This document shows, in pieces, positions 1-7,194 of a DNA stretch of 64,000 bases. The position numbers and the translations under genes were made by a program. Position 1 is the stretch's first letter. Every line of letters starts with the position of its first letter. Location of the stretch: NCBI RefSeq assembly GCF_026339955.1, contig NZ_JAPEPW010000001.1, positions 5,787,001-5,851,000 of the forward strand. Direction: 5' to 3'. Under the pieces are notes generated by a model. That model saw nothing but the letters and a program-made list of their open reading frames with translations. It had not been told where the DNA came from and ran no database searches. The DNA comes from Streptomyces sp. NBC_01549 (GTDB taxonomy: Bacteria; Actinomycetota; Actinomycetes; Streptomycetales; Streptomycetaceae).

Positions 1-1
1 C

Positions 2-1279
2 GCCCAGGTCCTCATCGGCGCGCGCGCCCTGCTCGGCGTCGGCGGCGCGATGATCATGCCCGCGACCCTGTCCATCCTGCGCCAGGTATTTCCCGACCGG
101 CGGGAGCGGGCGCTCGCGATCGGCATCTGGAGCGCGGTCGCCGCGGTGGGCGCGGCGGTCGGCCCGCTGCTCGGCGGGTTCCTCCTCGAACACTTCTGGT
201 GGGGATCGGTCTTCCTCGTCAACATTCCGCTGATGCTGATCAGCCTGCCGATCGGACGGCTGCTGCTGCCCGAGTCCTACGGTGACCGCGATGGTCCCTG
301 GGACGTGGTGGGGGCGCTGATGGCCGCCGCCGGGCTCTTCGGGCTGGTGTTCGGGGTGAAGCGGCTCGGCGGCGGTGAGGCGCCGTTCGGTCCGTTGACG
401 CTGGTGCCGCTGCTCGTGGGCGGCGCGCTGATGGTCGCCTTCGTGCGACGCCAGCGACGCCGTACGCATCCGCTGGTGGACCTGCGGATGTTCTCGCGGC
501 CCGCGTTCAGTACGTCCGTGGGCTGCATCGTCCTGGCCATGCTCGCGCTGGTCGGCCTTGAGCTGATCGCCGCGCAGTACCTGCAACTGGTCCTCGGGCT
601 CTCACCCCTGCAGACCGGGCTGCGGCTGCTGCCGCTCACCTTCGCGGCGATGGCCGCGGGGCTCGCGGGGGCGCGGATGCTGCGGCGGTTCGGGCCGCGC
701 GCGATGGTCTGTTTCGGGTTCTGCCTCACCGCGGTCGCCGTCGTCACGCTCACCGCGATGGGCGGGGACGACAACACCGGGCTGCTGCTGTTCGGGTTCG
801 TGCTGCTCGGGTTCGGGCTGGAGACGACGCTCTTCGGGGCGTACGAGTCGATGCTGAACGAGGCGCCGCCGGCGCAGGCGGGTGGGGCCGCGGCGATCGG
901 TGAAACCTCGTACCAGCTGGGCGCGGGGATCGGGATCGCGCTCCTGGGGAGTGTGATGAACGCGGCGTACGCGCCCGGACTGGCGTCCGTACCGGGGGTC
1001 TCGAGGGGGGACTCCGCTGCGGCGGGGCACTCGCTGGGAGAGGCGTACGACGTCGCCGCGCGGCTGGGTGGAGTGCGTGGTGCGGCCCTGCGTCATGCGG
1101 CTCGGGACTCCTTTGTGCACGGGCTGCATGTGACGTTGCTCGTCAGCGCGGGGTTGTTGTTGCTGGGGGCGGTGATGGCGTTGCGGTTGCCTCGGGTCAT
1201 GGAGTGCGGGGTGCCTGCGGCGGGCCCGGCGGAGATTCCGGCGCCCCGGGGGGTCGCGGAGTCCCGCGTCTCGGCGTAG
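2..1279 (+). CDS. DHA2-family MFS drug efflux transporter (5' partial)
   Basis: This is the C-terminal 425 residues of a 14-helix drug:H+ antiporter of the EmrB/QacA (DHA2) type. The frame is open to the first base of the window, so the true start lies upstream. The antiporter motif C is visible near the visible N-terminus (GAAVGPLLGGFLLE), followed by alternating hydrophobic segments through to residue ~395 and a short polar tail. Family knowledge says such proteins export cationic drugs or antibiotics across the cytoplasmic membrane. No TetR partner is visible on this side of the window edge. The substrate cannot be deduced from sequence. The end of the gene abuts a long inverted-repeat element. 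Confidence 0.88.
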   Translation, partial: AQVLIGARALLGVGGAMIMPATLSILRQVFPDRRERALAIGIWSAVAAVGAAVGPLLGGFLLEHFWWGSVFLVNIPLMLISLPIGRLLLPESYGDRDGPWDVVGALMAAAGLFGLVFGVKRLGGGEAPFGPLTLVPLLVGGALMVAFVRRQRRRTHPLVDLRMFSRPAFSTSVGCIVLAMLALVGLELIAAQYLQLVLGLSPLQTGLRLLPLTFAAMAAGLAGARMLRRFGPRAMVCFGFCLTAVAVVTLTAMGGDDNTGLLLFGFVLLGFGLETTLFGAYESMLNEAPPAQAGGAAAIGETSYQLGAGIGIALLGSVMNAAYAPGLASVPGVSRGDSAAAGHSLGEAYDVAARLGGVRGAALRHAARDSFVHGLHVTLLVSAGLLLLGAVMALRLPRVMECGVPAAGPAEIPAPRGVAESRVSA

Positions 1280-1280
1280 C

Positions 1281-1541
1281 GGAGGGGTTCTCCCGCCCAC
1301 GCACCACCCGTTTCCATCATGTCGATACGTGCGGGTCTCCCGTGAGGGTTGCCCGTCGTCGGCGCCTGCCGGTCCGTTCGGAGAGCGCCTCACCGGTGGC
1401 TGAGCACCGTTGCGGCGGGGAACAGCCACCCGAGCCCCCTCGATCGAACCGGGAGCCGCCGATGGCGCTTCACCCCCGCGGGGGACCCACACTTGTCGGC
1501 GTACTGGAAACGGGTGGTGCGTGGGTGGGAGAGCTCTGACC
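1281..1541. repeat. ~260-bp long inverted-repeat (hairpin) element
   Basis: Left arm about 1281-1381 and right arm about 1441-1541 are reverse complements at roughly 70% or better. They include an identical 20-base core, CCACGCACCACCCGTTTCCA, in the left arm at 1297-1316 and complementary in the right arm. The 60-base centre holds its own perfect 8-bp hairpin, GGTGGCTG at 1395-1402 with CAGCCACC at 1423-1430. The whole block would fold into one long two-tier hairpin. It sits between the efflux gene and the acyl-CoA dehydrogenase and carries no convincing gene. I believe similar blocks recur in Streptomyces genomes, which would make it a MITE-like or structured-RNA repeat; that is recollection, not shown here. 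Confidence 0.75.
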
Positions 1542-1611
1542 CGCAGCCGCCGACGGCCAAAGAGGTACTGGACGTGCGGGACGCTGGGTCGTACCGTCGG
1601 GGCGAGACCGT

Positions 1612-1628
1612 AACTAGCGGTGCTAGTT
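1612..1628. promoter_or_regulatory. palindromic operator candidate upstream of the acyl-CoA dehydrogenase
   Basis: AACTAGC and GCTAGTT form a perfect 7-bp inverted repeat around a 3-base centre, ending 23 bases before the dehydrogenase start. The size and A/T-rich outer ends resemble TetR- or MarR-type operators. The cognate regulator is not identifiable here. Confidence 0.5.
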
Positions 1629-1651
1629 TAAGTGTGCCGGAGGCTGCCCCC

Positions 1652-2842
1652 ATGTCCGCGTCCCCGAAGCTCCCGCCCTTCGACCCCGCCGACCCCCTCG
1701 GCCTCGACGACCTCCTGGACCCGGAGGACCTGGCGATCCGGGACACCGTACGGACATGGGCCGCGGACCGGGTGCTGCCGTACGTGGCCGAGTGGTACGA
1801 GAAGGGCGAGCTGCCCGGGATCCGGGAGCTGGCGCGCGAGCTGGGCGGGATCGGGGCGCTCGGGATGTCGCTGGAGGGGTACGGGTGCGCGGGGGCCACC
1901 GCCGTCCAGTACGGGCTCGCATGTCTGGAGCTGGAGGCCGCCGACTCGGGCATCCGGTCCCTCGTCTCCGTGCAGGGCTCCCTCGCCATGTACGCCATTC
2001 ACCGGTTCGGGAGCGAGGAGCAGAAGCAGGCGTGGCTGCCGCGCATGGCCGCCGGTGAGGTCATCGGGTGCTTCGGGCTGACCGAGCCCGACCACGGGTC
2101 CGACCCGGGCGCCATGCGGACGTACGCCAAGCGCGACGGCGGCGACTGGGTGCTGGGCGGGCGGAAGATGTGGATCACGAACGGATCCGTGGCCGGGGTC
2201 GCGGTCGTCTGGGCGCAGAGTGAGGACGGGATTCGCGGGTTCGTCGTGCCCACCGACGCCCCCGGGTTCTCCGCTCCCGAGATCAAGCACAAGTGGTCGC
2301 TGCGCGCGAGCGTCACCAGTGAGCTCGTCCTCGATGACGTACGGCTGCCCGCCGACGCCGTACTGCCGGACGTGACCGGGCTCAAGGGGCCGCTCAGCTG
2401 TCTGTCGCACGCGCGGTACGGGATCGTGTGGGGCTCGATGGGCGCCGCGCGGGCCAGTTTCGAGGCCGCCGTCGAGTACGCGAAGACGCGCGAGCAGTTC
2501 GGGCGGCCCATCGGCGGCTTCCAGCTCACCCAGGCGAAGCTCGCCGACATGGCGGTGGAACTGCACAAGGGAATTCTGCTCGCCCACCATCTGGGGCGGC
2601 GCATGGACGCGGGACGACTCCGTCCCGAGCAGATCAGTTTCGGCAAGCTCAACAACGTACGGGAGGCCATCGAGATCTGCCGGACCGCCCGTACCATTCT
2701 CGGCGCCAACGGGATCTCGCTCGAATACCCCGTGATGCGGCACGCGACCAACCTCGAATCGGTGCTCACCTACGAGGGCACCGTCGAGATGCATCAACTC
2801 GTGCTGGGCAAGGCGCTCACCGGACTCGACGCCTTTCGGTGA
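1652..2842 (+). CDS. acyl-CoA dehydrogenase, glutaryl-CoA dehydrogenase-like
   Basis: A 396-residue FAD-dependent acyl-CoA dehydrogenase, the normal length for the family. Residues ~40-130 form the helical N-domain. The central beta-domain has the FAD/substrate signature GCFGLTEPDHGSDPG at ~130-145 and KMWITNG. The C-terminal helical domain ends with YEGTVEMHQLVLGKALTG, where the Glu of YEGT corresponds to the catalytic base of glutaryl-CoA dehydrogenases. The RSLVSVQGSLAMYAIH stretch is also typical of that subfamily, which oxidises and decarboxylates glutaryl-CoA to crotonyl-CoA in lysine/tryptophan breakdown. The frame stays open upstream to 1349 through the repeat element, but ATG 1652 has a GGAGG eight bases upstream and matches the family start. 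Substrate is inferred. Confidence 0.88.
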   Translation: MSASPKLPPFDPADPLGLDDLLDPEDLAIRDTVRTWAADRVLPYVAEWYEKGELPGIRELARELGGIGALGMSLEGYGCAGATAVQYGLACLELEAADSGIRSLVSVQGSLAMYAIHRFGSEEQKQAWLPRMAAGEVIGCFGLTEPDHGSDPGAMRTYAKRDGGDWVLGGRKMWITNGSVAGVAVVWAQSEDGIRGFVVPTDAPGFSAPEIKHKWSLRASVTSELVLDDVRLPADAVLPDVTGLKGPLSCLSHARYGIVWGSMGAARASFEAAVEYAKTREQFGRPIGGFQLTQAKLADMAVELHKGILLAHHLGRRMDAGRLRPEQISFGKLNNVREAIEICRTARTILGANGISLEYPVMRHATNLESVLTYEGTVEMHQLVLGKALTGLDAFR

Positions 2843-2858
2843 GTCGAGCACCGGCGAA

Positions 2859-2881
2859 GCAGGGCCGGTGAGCGGCCCTGC
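2859..2881. terminator. bidirectional hairpin terminator
   Basis: GCAGGGCC at 2859-2866 pairs perfectly with GGCCCTGC at 2874-2881 around a 7-base loop. It lies between the convergent ends of the dehydrogenase (2842) and the SepF-like gene (2883), so it can serve both. No U-tract follows, as is common in Streptomyces. Confidence 0.6.
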
Positions 2882-2882
2882 C

Positions 2883-3323
2883 TCAGCTCTGGTTGAAGAA
2901 GCCGTCAGCCTGACGCCCCGCGGGCTCGCCGCTGACGATCTCGGTGTTGGCAGGGGTCAGCAGGAAGACCCGGGTGGCGACCCGCTCGATGGTGCCGCGC
3001 AGGCCGAAGGTCAGGCCGGCCGCGAAGTCCACCACGCGCTTGGCGTCGGCGGGCTCCATGGCCGTGAGGTTGATGATGACCGGGACGCCGTCCCGGAAGA
3101 GCTCGCCGATGCCGCGTGCGTCCCGGAAGCTGTCCGGGGTGACCGTGCCGATCCGGCGGCCTGTCTCTTCCGCCGTCTCGGACGCGACCTTCACACGCGG
3201 GTCCGTGACCCAGGCATCGCCGGAGTCCTGTCCTTCGGCGTAGTTGTCGTCGTCGTAGTAACGCTCGTCATCGTTGTCGTCGACGAGGCCAAGCCAGGCA
3301 CTCGCCTTGCGCACCGATCCCAT
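2883..3323 (-). CDS. sflA: SepF-like cell-division protein
   Basis: A 146-residue protein with a short acidic, Asp/Tyr-rich N-terminal linker (~15-45) followed by the SepF fold (~60-135). The fold contains the conserved PVIINLTAME and FAAGLTFGLRGTIERV segments, which form the dimerising sheet/helix in SepF. SepF binds FtsZ and anchors Z-rings at the membrane. Streptomyces carry a full-length SepF next to ftsZ plus two shorter paralogues, SflA and SflB, implicated in polar growth and division placement. This copy is not near ftsZ and has SflA size. I assign sflA from length and from remembered synteny with SCO1749, so the paralogue name is less certain than the family. Confidence 0.8.
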   Translation of the reverse strand: MGSVRKASAWLGLVDDNDDERYYDDDNYAEGQDSGDAWVTDPRVKVASETAEETGRRIGTVTPDSFRDARGIGELFRDGVPVIINLTAMEPADAKRVVDFAAGLTFGLRGTIERVATRVFLLTPANTEIVSGEPAGRQADGFFNQS

Positions 3324-3613
3324 GGACGCCTCCTCTCACAGCGGTCTTTCTTGCTTTCCGCATCCCCATGGTCGTCCATGATGCGGATGTCGCGCCAAGT
3401 GGATAGACGCCGCGCGGGGGTTTCGTGACGGTACTGGTGCACAGCGAATTCGTCGAGAGCCCGCGTGCCCCAAGGGTCCTACCGTGTACGGCTGCTGACT
3501 GTGAGTGAAATATGATTCTCGACGGCGTTCGGGTGATGAGTAGGGCGTACGGGTGAACGCGAGGGTCGGTACGATGCCGCAGCTCAACGTCGTACGAGGC
3601 ACGGGGGAGTGTC

Positions 3614-4837
3614 GTGTTCGGAATCGTGAGGCCCTGCAGCCATCGCCTCGGTGAGGGGCTCAGAACGCAGTGGATGGCGCATCTGTGCGGGCTCTGTCTC
3701 GCGTTGCGCGGAGACCACGGGCAGTTCGCTCGGATTGTCACTAATTACGATGGGCTGCTGATATCGGTTTTGACGGAGGCTCAGGCCGAGCGCGCCACCG
3801 GAGGGCGGCGTACGGCGGGACCGTGCCCGTTGCGCGGGATGCGGACCGCTTCCGTCGCCCAGGGTGAGGGAGCCCGCCTCGCCGCCGCCGTCTCGCTGGT
3901 GCTGGCCTCGGCCAAGGTGCGCGACCACGTGGCGGACGGCGACGGACTGTTGGCGCGCCGGCCGGTGGCGCGCGCCGCCCGCCGGGTCGCCGCGAGCTGG
4001 GGGCGCGCGGGGGCCCGTACCGGATCTGACGTGGGCTTCGACACCGCCGTACTCGTCGATGCCGTCGACCGGCAGATCGGCATCGAGGCGCTCGCCGGTC
4101 CCGGAACGCCGCTCCTGACCGTCACCGAGCCCACCGAGACCGCGACCGCCGCCGCCTTCGCGCACACGGCCGTCCTGGCCGGGCGCCCGGACAACGCCGA
4201 GCCGCTCGCCGAGGCCGGCCGGCTCTTCGGGCGACTCGCGCATCTGCTGGACGCCGTGGAGGACAGGGAGACCGACGCCGCGTCGAGGGCGTGGAATCCG
4301 CTCACGGCCACCGGCACCTCGCTCGTGGAGGCGCGACGGCTCGCCGATGACGCCCTGCACGGGATACGGCTCGCGCTGCGCGAGGTGAGCTTCACGGACG
4401 GCAAGCTGGCGCATCTGCTGCTCGCGCACGAGCTGGGACGGTCGGTGGACCGTGCGTTCGGGACGTCGGGGTGCGGGCATCAGGCTCATGCGGATGGTGT
4501 GCGAGGGGCGTTCGGACCGCCGCAGCACGGTGGGCCGTACAACCCGAGCAGCCCGCATCCCCACGACGGGCAGAATCCTTACGCCGGTGGCGGCAACCCC
4601 TTCGGTGGCGGTCCCTCCCTTCAGCCGCCGGGGCCCGGCGGGCGCGGCTTCTGGGCCGGGTGCGCGGCCGCGATCGGGGTGTGCTGCACCTGCAAGGTGT
4701 GCTGTGCCGACGAGTTCGAGGGGCCCTGGTCGCGCAAGAAGCGCGAGGGCTGTCTCAGCAACTGCGACTGTGACTGCAGTTGCTGCGAGGCCTGCGAGAT
4801 CTGCGAATGCTGCTCGTGCTGCGATTGCGGACTGTGA
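3614..4837 (+). CDS. DUF5685 family protein with cysteine-rich tail
   Basis: A 407-residue protein starting at GTG 3614 behind GGGGGAG. The N-terminal two thirds match DUF5685 as I know it: a HLCGLCLALRGDHGQ motif at ~23-37 supplies paired Cys residues, followed by largely alpha-helical Ala-rich sequence. After a Pro/Gly-rich linker (~290-345) comes a hydrophobic GFWAGCAAAIGVCCTC segment and a tail of about 60 residues with nearly 20 cysteines in CxC/CC patterns. The tail looks like a metal-binding or membrane-associated cysteine patch. Biochemical function is not established. The gene is divergent from the SepF-like gene with a 290-bp shared upstream region where no clear operator was seen. 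Confidence 0.75.
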   Translation: MFGIVRPCSHRLGEGLRTQWMAHLCGLCLALRGDHGQFARIVTNYDGLLISVLTEAQAERATGGRRTAGPCPLRGMRTASVAQGEGARLAAAVSLVLASAKVRDHVADGDGLLARRPVARAARRVAASWGRAGARTGSDVGFDTAVLVDAVDRQIGIEALAGPGTPLLTVTEPTETATAAAFAHTAVLAGRPDNAEPLAEAGRLFGRLAHLLDAVEDRETDAASRAWNPLTATGTSLVEARRLADDALHGIRLALREVSFTDGKLAHLLLAHELGRSVDRAFGTSGCGHQAHADGVRGAFGPPQHGGPYNPSSPHPHDGQNPYAGGGNPFGGGPSLQPPGPGGRGFWAGCAAAIGVCCTCKVCCADEFEGPWSRKKREGCLSNCDCDCSCCEACEICECCSCCDCGL

Positions 4838-4842
4838 CCGGC

Positions 4843-4882
4843 CCCGTATACGGCGGCGTGCGCGATCACGCCGCCGTACGGG
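4843..4882. terminator. bidirectional hairpin terminator
   Basis: CCCGTA plus CGGCGGCGTG (4843-4860, with a 2-base bulge) pairs with CACGCCGCCG plus TACGGG (4867-4882) around a 6-base loop. It separates the convergent ends of the DUF5685 gene and the substrate-binding protein gene. Confidence 0.65.
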
Positions 4883-4959
4883 TCCGACCGGCCGGATGGG
4901 AATTCCACGTAAGGCACTTGAGTGGACGTCACACTCCGATCTCGTCGTCGCCGGGCGCC

Positions 4960-5916
4960 CTAGTTCTTCAGTTCCGGCGGTGAGATCTGCGACTTCTCTA
5001 TCGCCGAACCTGTTGTCCCCCACTTCTTGAGGATCCTGTCGTACGTGCCGTCCGCGATCAGCTTGTTCACCGCCGCCTGGAAGGCCGGTGCCAGCTTCGT
5101 GTTCTTCTTGAAGGCGAAGCCGACGTCGAGGCGGTGGAACTCGTTGAGGAACTTGACGCCCTGCTGTTGGGTGACGGCGTAGCGCAGGCCGTTGATGGTG
5201 CTCATCACGATGTCGCTGCGGCCCTGTTGGAGTGAGGACCAGATCGCGCCCTGCTCGCTGTAGGTCTGCACCTTGTACGCCTTCTTGCCGGCGTCGGCGC
5301 AGACCTTCTTGTTCTCCTCCAGTGTCGCCTCGAAGGTGGTGCCCGCGCCGGTCGCGACGTTCAGGCCGCACAGCTGCTCGAGATCGGTGATCTTGGCGAG
5401 CTTGCTGTCCTTGCGGGCGGCGAAGCCCTGGCCGTCGTTGATGTAGGTGACGAAGTCGATCGTCTTGCGCCGTTCGTCGGTCACGCCGAAGTTGCTGGCG
5501 CCGAAGTCGTACTTGCCGCTGTCCAGGGCCGGCAGGATCGCCTCGAAGCCGGCCTGTTCCGTCTTGAGCTCGATGCCGAGCACCTTGGCCACGGCGTCCG
5601 CGAAGTCGACGTCCTGGCCCGTCAGCGTCTTGCCGTCGTCCAGGTACGTCGTGCCGGGTGGCGTACCGCCGACGGCGACCGCCACGGTGAGGCTGGTGAC
5701 GCCGGACGGGAGCAGCTTGGCCGCGGCCTCGTCCTTCGTGATGTCCGAGACGACGTCCGTGGCGGGGATCTTGCCGGCCTTGGCCGCGGCCGCGTTCGCC
5801 GTGGTGCCGGACGTGCCGTCCGAGCCGGAGCCGCATGCCGTGAGAAGCAGGGCCGTCGAGGTGATCAGGGCAAAGGGCGCAAAACGCATATAACGGGTAC
5901 GCGTGGACGTGCGCAT
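4960..5916 (-). CDS. amino-acid-type ABC transporter substrate-binding lipoprotein
   Basis: A 318-residue extracellular solute-binding protein of family 3 (the polar amino acid / cystine group). The N-terminus has Arg/Thr residues, a hydrophobic core and the lipobox LLTAC at ~26-30, so the mature protein is a lipoprotein on the outer face of the membrane. Motifs include DVDFADAVAKVLGIELK and a typical bilobal pattern; the Arg/Asp pair of YINDGQGF and TGAGTTFE is where family-3 proteins bind the substrate amino and carboxyl groups. It is transcribed divergently from its permease, FAD protein and ATPase genes, which supports one uptake system split around a shared control region. An internal ATG at residue 10 is an alternative start. 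Confidence 0.87.
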   Translation of the reverse strand: MRTSTRTRYMRFAPFALITSTALLLTACGSGSDGTSGTTANAAAAKAGKIPATDVVSDITKDEAAAKLLPSGVTSLTVAVAVGGTPPGTTYLDDGKTLTGQDVDFADAVAKVLGIELKTEQAGFEAILPALDSGKYDFGASNFGVTDERRKTIDFVTYINDGQGFAARKDSKLAKITDLEQLCGLNVATGAGTTFEATLEENKKVCADAGKKAYKVQTYSEQGAIWSSLQQGRSDIVMSTINGLRYAVTQQQGVKFLNEFHRLDVGFAFKKNTKLAPAFQAAVNKLIADGTYDRILKKWGTTGSAIEKSQISPPELKN

Positions 5917-6024
5917 GGTGTGCGGTCTCCTGAGAGCAAGAGTGAGCAGAACCCGAGGGGAGGGATGCGCGTGTGAAGGCGAAGGGGGAGAAAAAAGGGG
6001 GGGAGAACGCGAAAGGCGCCCGAT

Positions 6025-6040
6025 TTGATCAAGGGATCAA
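6025..6040. promoter_or_regulatory. palindrome in the divergent control region of the ABC/LLM cluster
   Basis: TTGATC, four bases, GATCAA forms a perfect 6-bp inverted repeat about 110 bases upstream of the binding-protein start. The 420-bp gap 5917-6336 has no gene. It holds this palindrome and the promoter candidate at 6210-6240. No regulator gene lies in the cluster. Confidence 0.4.
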
Positions 6041-6209
6041 GTGGTCAGGGCGCGCAGTGGGTCAGCTCAACAGGAAGAGGACCACACTCGACCGAAGTCG
6101 ATGTGGGAGCGCTTGACCAGCCACTGCTGTGGATGCATGGGCCAAGTGGAACAGGCATCCGGTTGTGCGTCAACTGACCTGAGACGTACGGCTCACAGTA
6201 TGGACAGCC

Positions 6210-6240
6210 TTGACAGCGGGGGGAAACGGGCCCGTACTCT
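6210..6240 (+). promoter_or_regulatory. sigma-70-like promoter candidate for the transporter/monooxygenase operon
   Basis: A consensus -35 TTGACA (6210-6215) is followed after 19 bases by TACTCT (6235-6240). The spacing is slightly long. It lies about 97 bases upstream of the permease start and points at the operon. Confidence 0.4.
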
Positions 6241-6336
6241 CGGTGGACGGCCGTGCTGAGGGGCTCGGCCGTACGGCGCCGCGAGGCGCTCCGTGTGAAG
6301 GCAGCCGTGTTCGACCGACGTCACGGAGTCTTCCGC

Positions 6337-7194
6337 ATGTCTTCCGACACCCTCGCCAAAACATCCGCCGCACCGGACATACCGGAGCAGGCCGACTCCC
6401 TGCGGATCGTTCCGCAGCGCCGTCTCGGTCAGTGGGCGGCCGCCGTCGCCGTGCTCGTTCTGCTCGGACTCGCGGTCACCTCCGTCGTCCGCAACCAGGC
6501 GTTCCAGTGGGGCGTGGTCGGCGACTACTTCACCTCGGGCTCCGTGCTGCGCGGCCTGTGGCTCACCCTGTGGCTGACGGCTGTGGTGATGGTGCTCGGG
6601 TTCGTCCTGGGGGCACTGCTCGCGGCGGCCCGGCTGTCCGCCAACCCCGTGCTGCGCAGCGTCGGTTGGGGCTATGTGTGGCTGTTCCGGTCGATTCCGA
6701 TCCTGGTGCAGCTGCTGCTGTGGTTCAACATCGGGGCGCTGTATCCGCAGCTCCTCGGCGTGAAGACGGTCGATCTGTTCACCCCGATCGCGGTCGCGAT
6801 CATCGGGCTCACCCTGCACGAGGCCGCCTACGCCGCCGAGGTCGTCCGGGGCGGCATCCTCTCCGTCGACCGTGGACAGATCGAGGCCGCGCAGGCGCTC
6901 GGGCTGAGCCGGTGGCGCCGCTGGTGGCGGATCGTGCTGCCGCAGGCGATGCGCTCCATCGTGCCGCCCGCCGGGAACATGCTGATCGGCACCCTCAAGG
7001 GCACCTCGATCGTCAGCGTCATCGCCGTGCAGGACCTGCTCTTCTCGGTGCAGCTGGTCTACCACCGCACTTACCAGGTCATCCCGCTGCTGATGGTCGC
7101 CACCATCTGGTACACCGTCGTCACCTCGGTGCTCAGCGTCGGCCAGTACTACGTCGAGAAGCACTACGCGCGCGGTTCGGAGCGCACCCGATGA
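6337..7194 (+). CDS. amino-acid-type ABC transporter permease
   Basis: A 285-residue inner-membrane permease of the HisM/GltK/TcyL type. The start is taken at ATG 6337 with GGAG eight bases upstream; the frame extends further but without a better site. The N-terminal ~40 residues are cytoplasmic, then about five membrane segments. The hallmark EAA loop is present (EAAYAAEVVRGGILSVDRGQ then EAAQALGLSRW and LPQAMRSIVPP), which contacts the ATPase. The only permease here, it presumably homodimerises. Its stop overlaps the next start (ATGA at 7191-7194), showing translational coupling to the FAD/NAD(P) protein. Confidence 0.9.
   Translation: MSSDTLAKTSAAPDIPEQADSLRIVPQRRLGQWAAAVAVLVLLGLAVTSVVRNQAFQWGVVGDYFTSGSVLRGLWLTLWLTAVVMVLGFVLGALLAAARLSANPVLRSVGWGYVWLFRSIPILVQLLLWFNIGALYPQLLGVKTVDLFTPIAVAIIGLTLHEAAYAAEVVRGGILSVDRGQIEAAQALGLSRWRRWWRIVLPQAMRSIVPPAGNMLIGTLKGTSIVSVIAVQDLLFSVQLVYHRTYQVIPLLMVATIWYTVVTSVLSVGQYYVEKHYARGSERTR

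Noticed and set aside
1349..1651. N-terminal extension of the acyl-CoA dehydrogenase
   Set aside because: The extension translates the inverted-repeat element; ATG 1652 has the ribosome site and family start.
3584..5836. Long minus-strand open frame (750 codons) across the DUF5685 gene
   Set aside because: Arg/Gly-rich translation without any domain; it is the GC-biased shadow of real genes in other frames.
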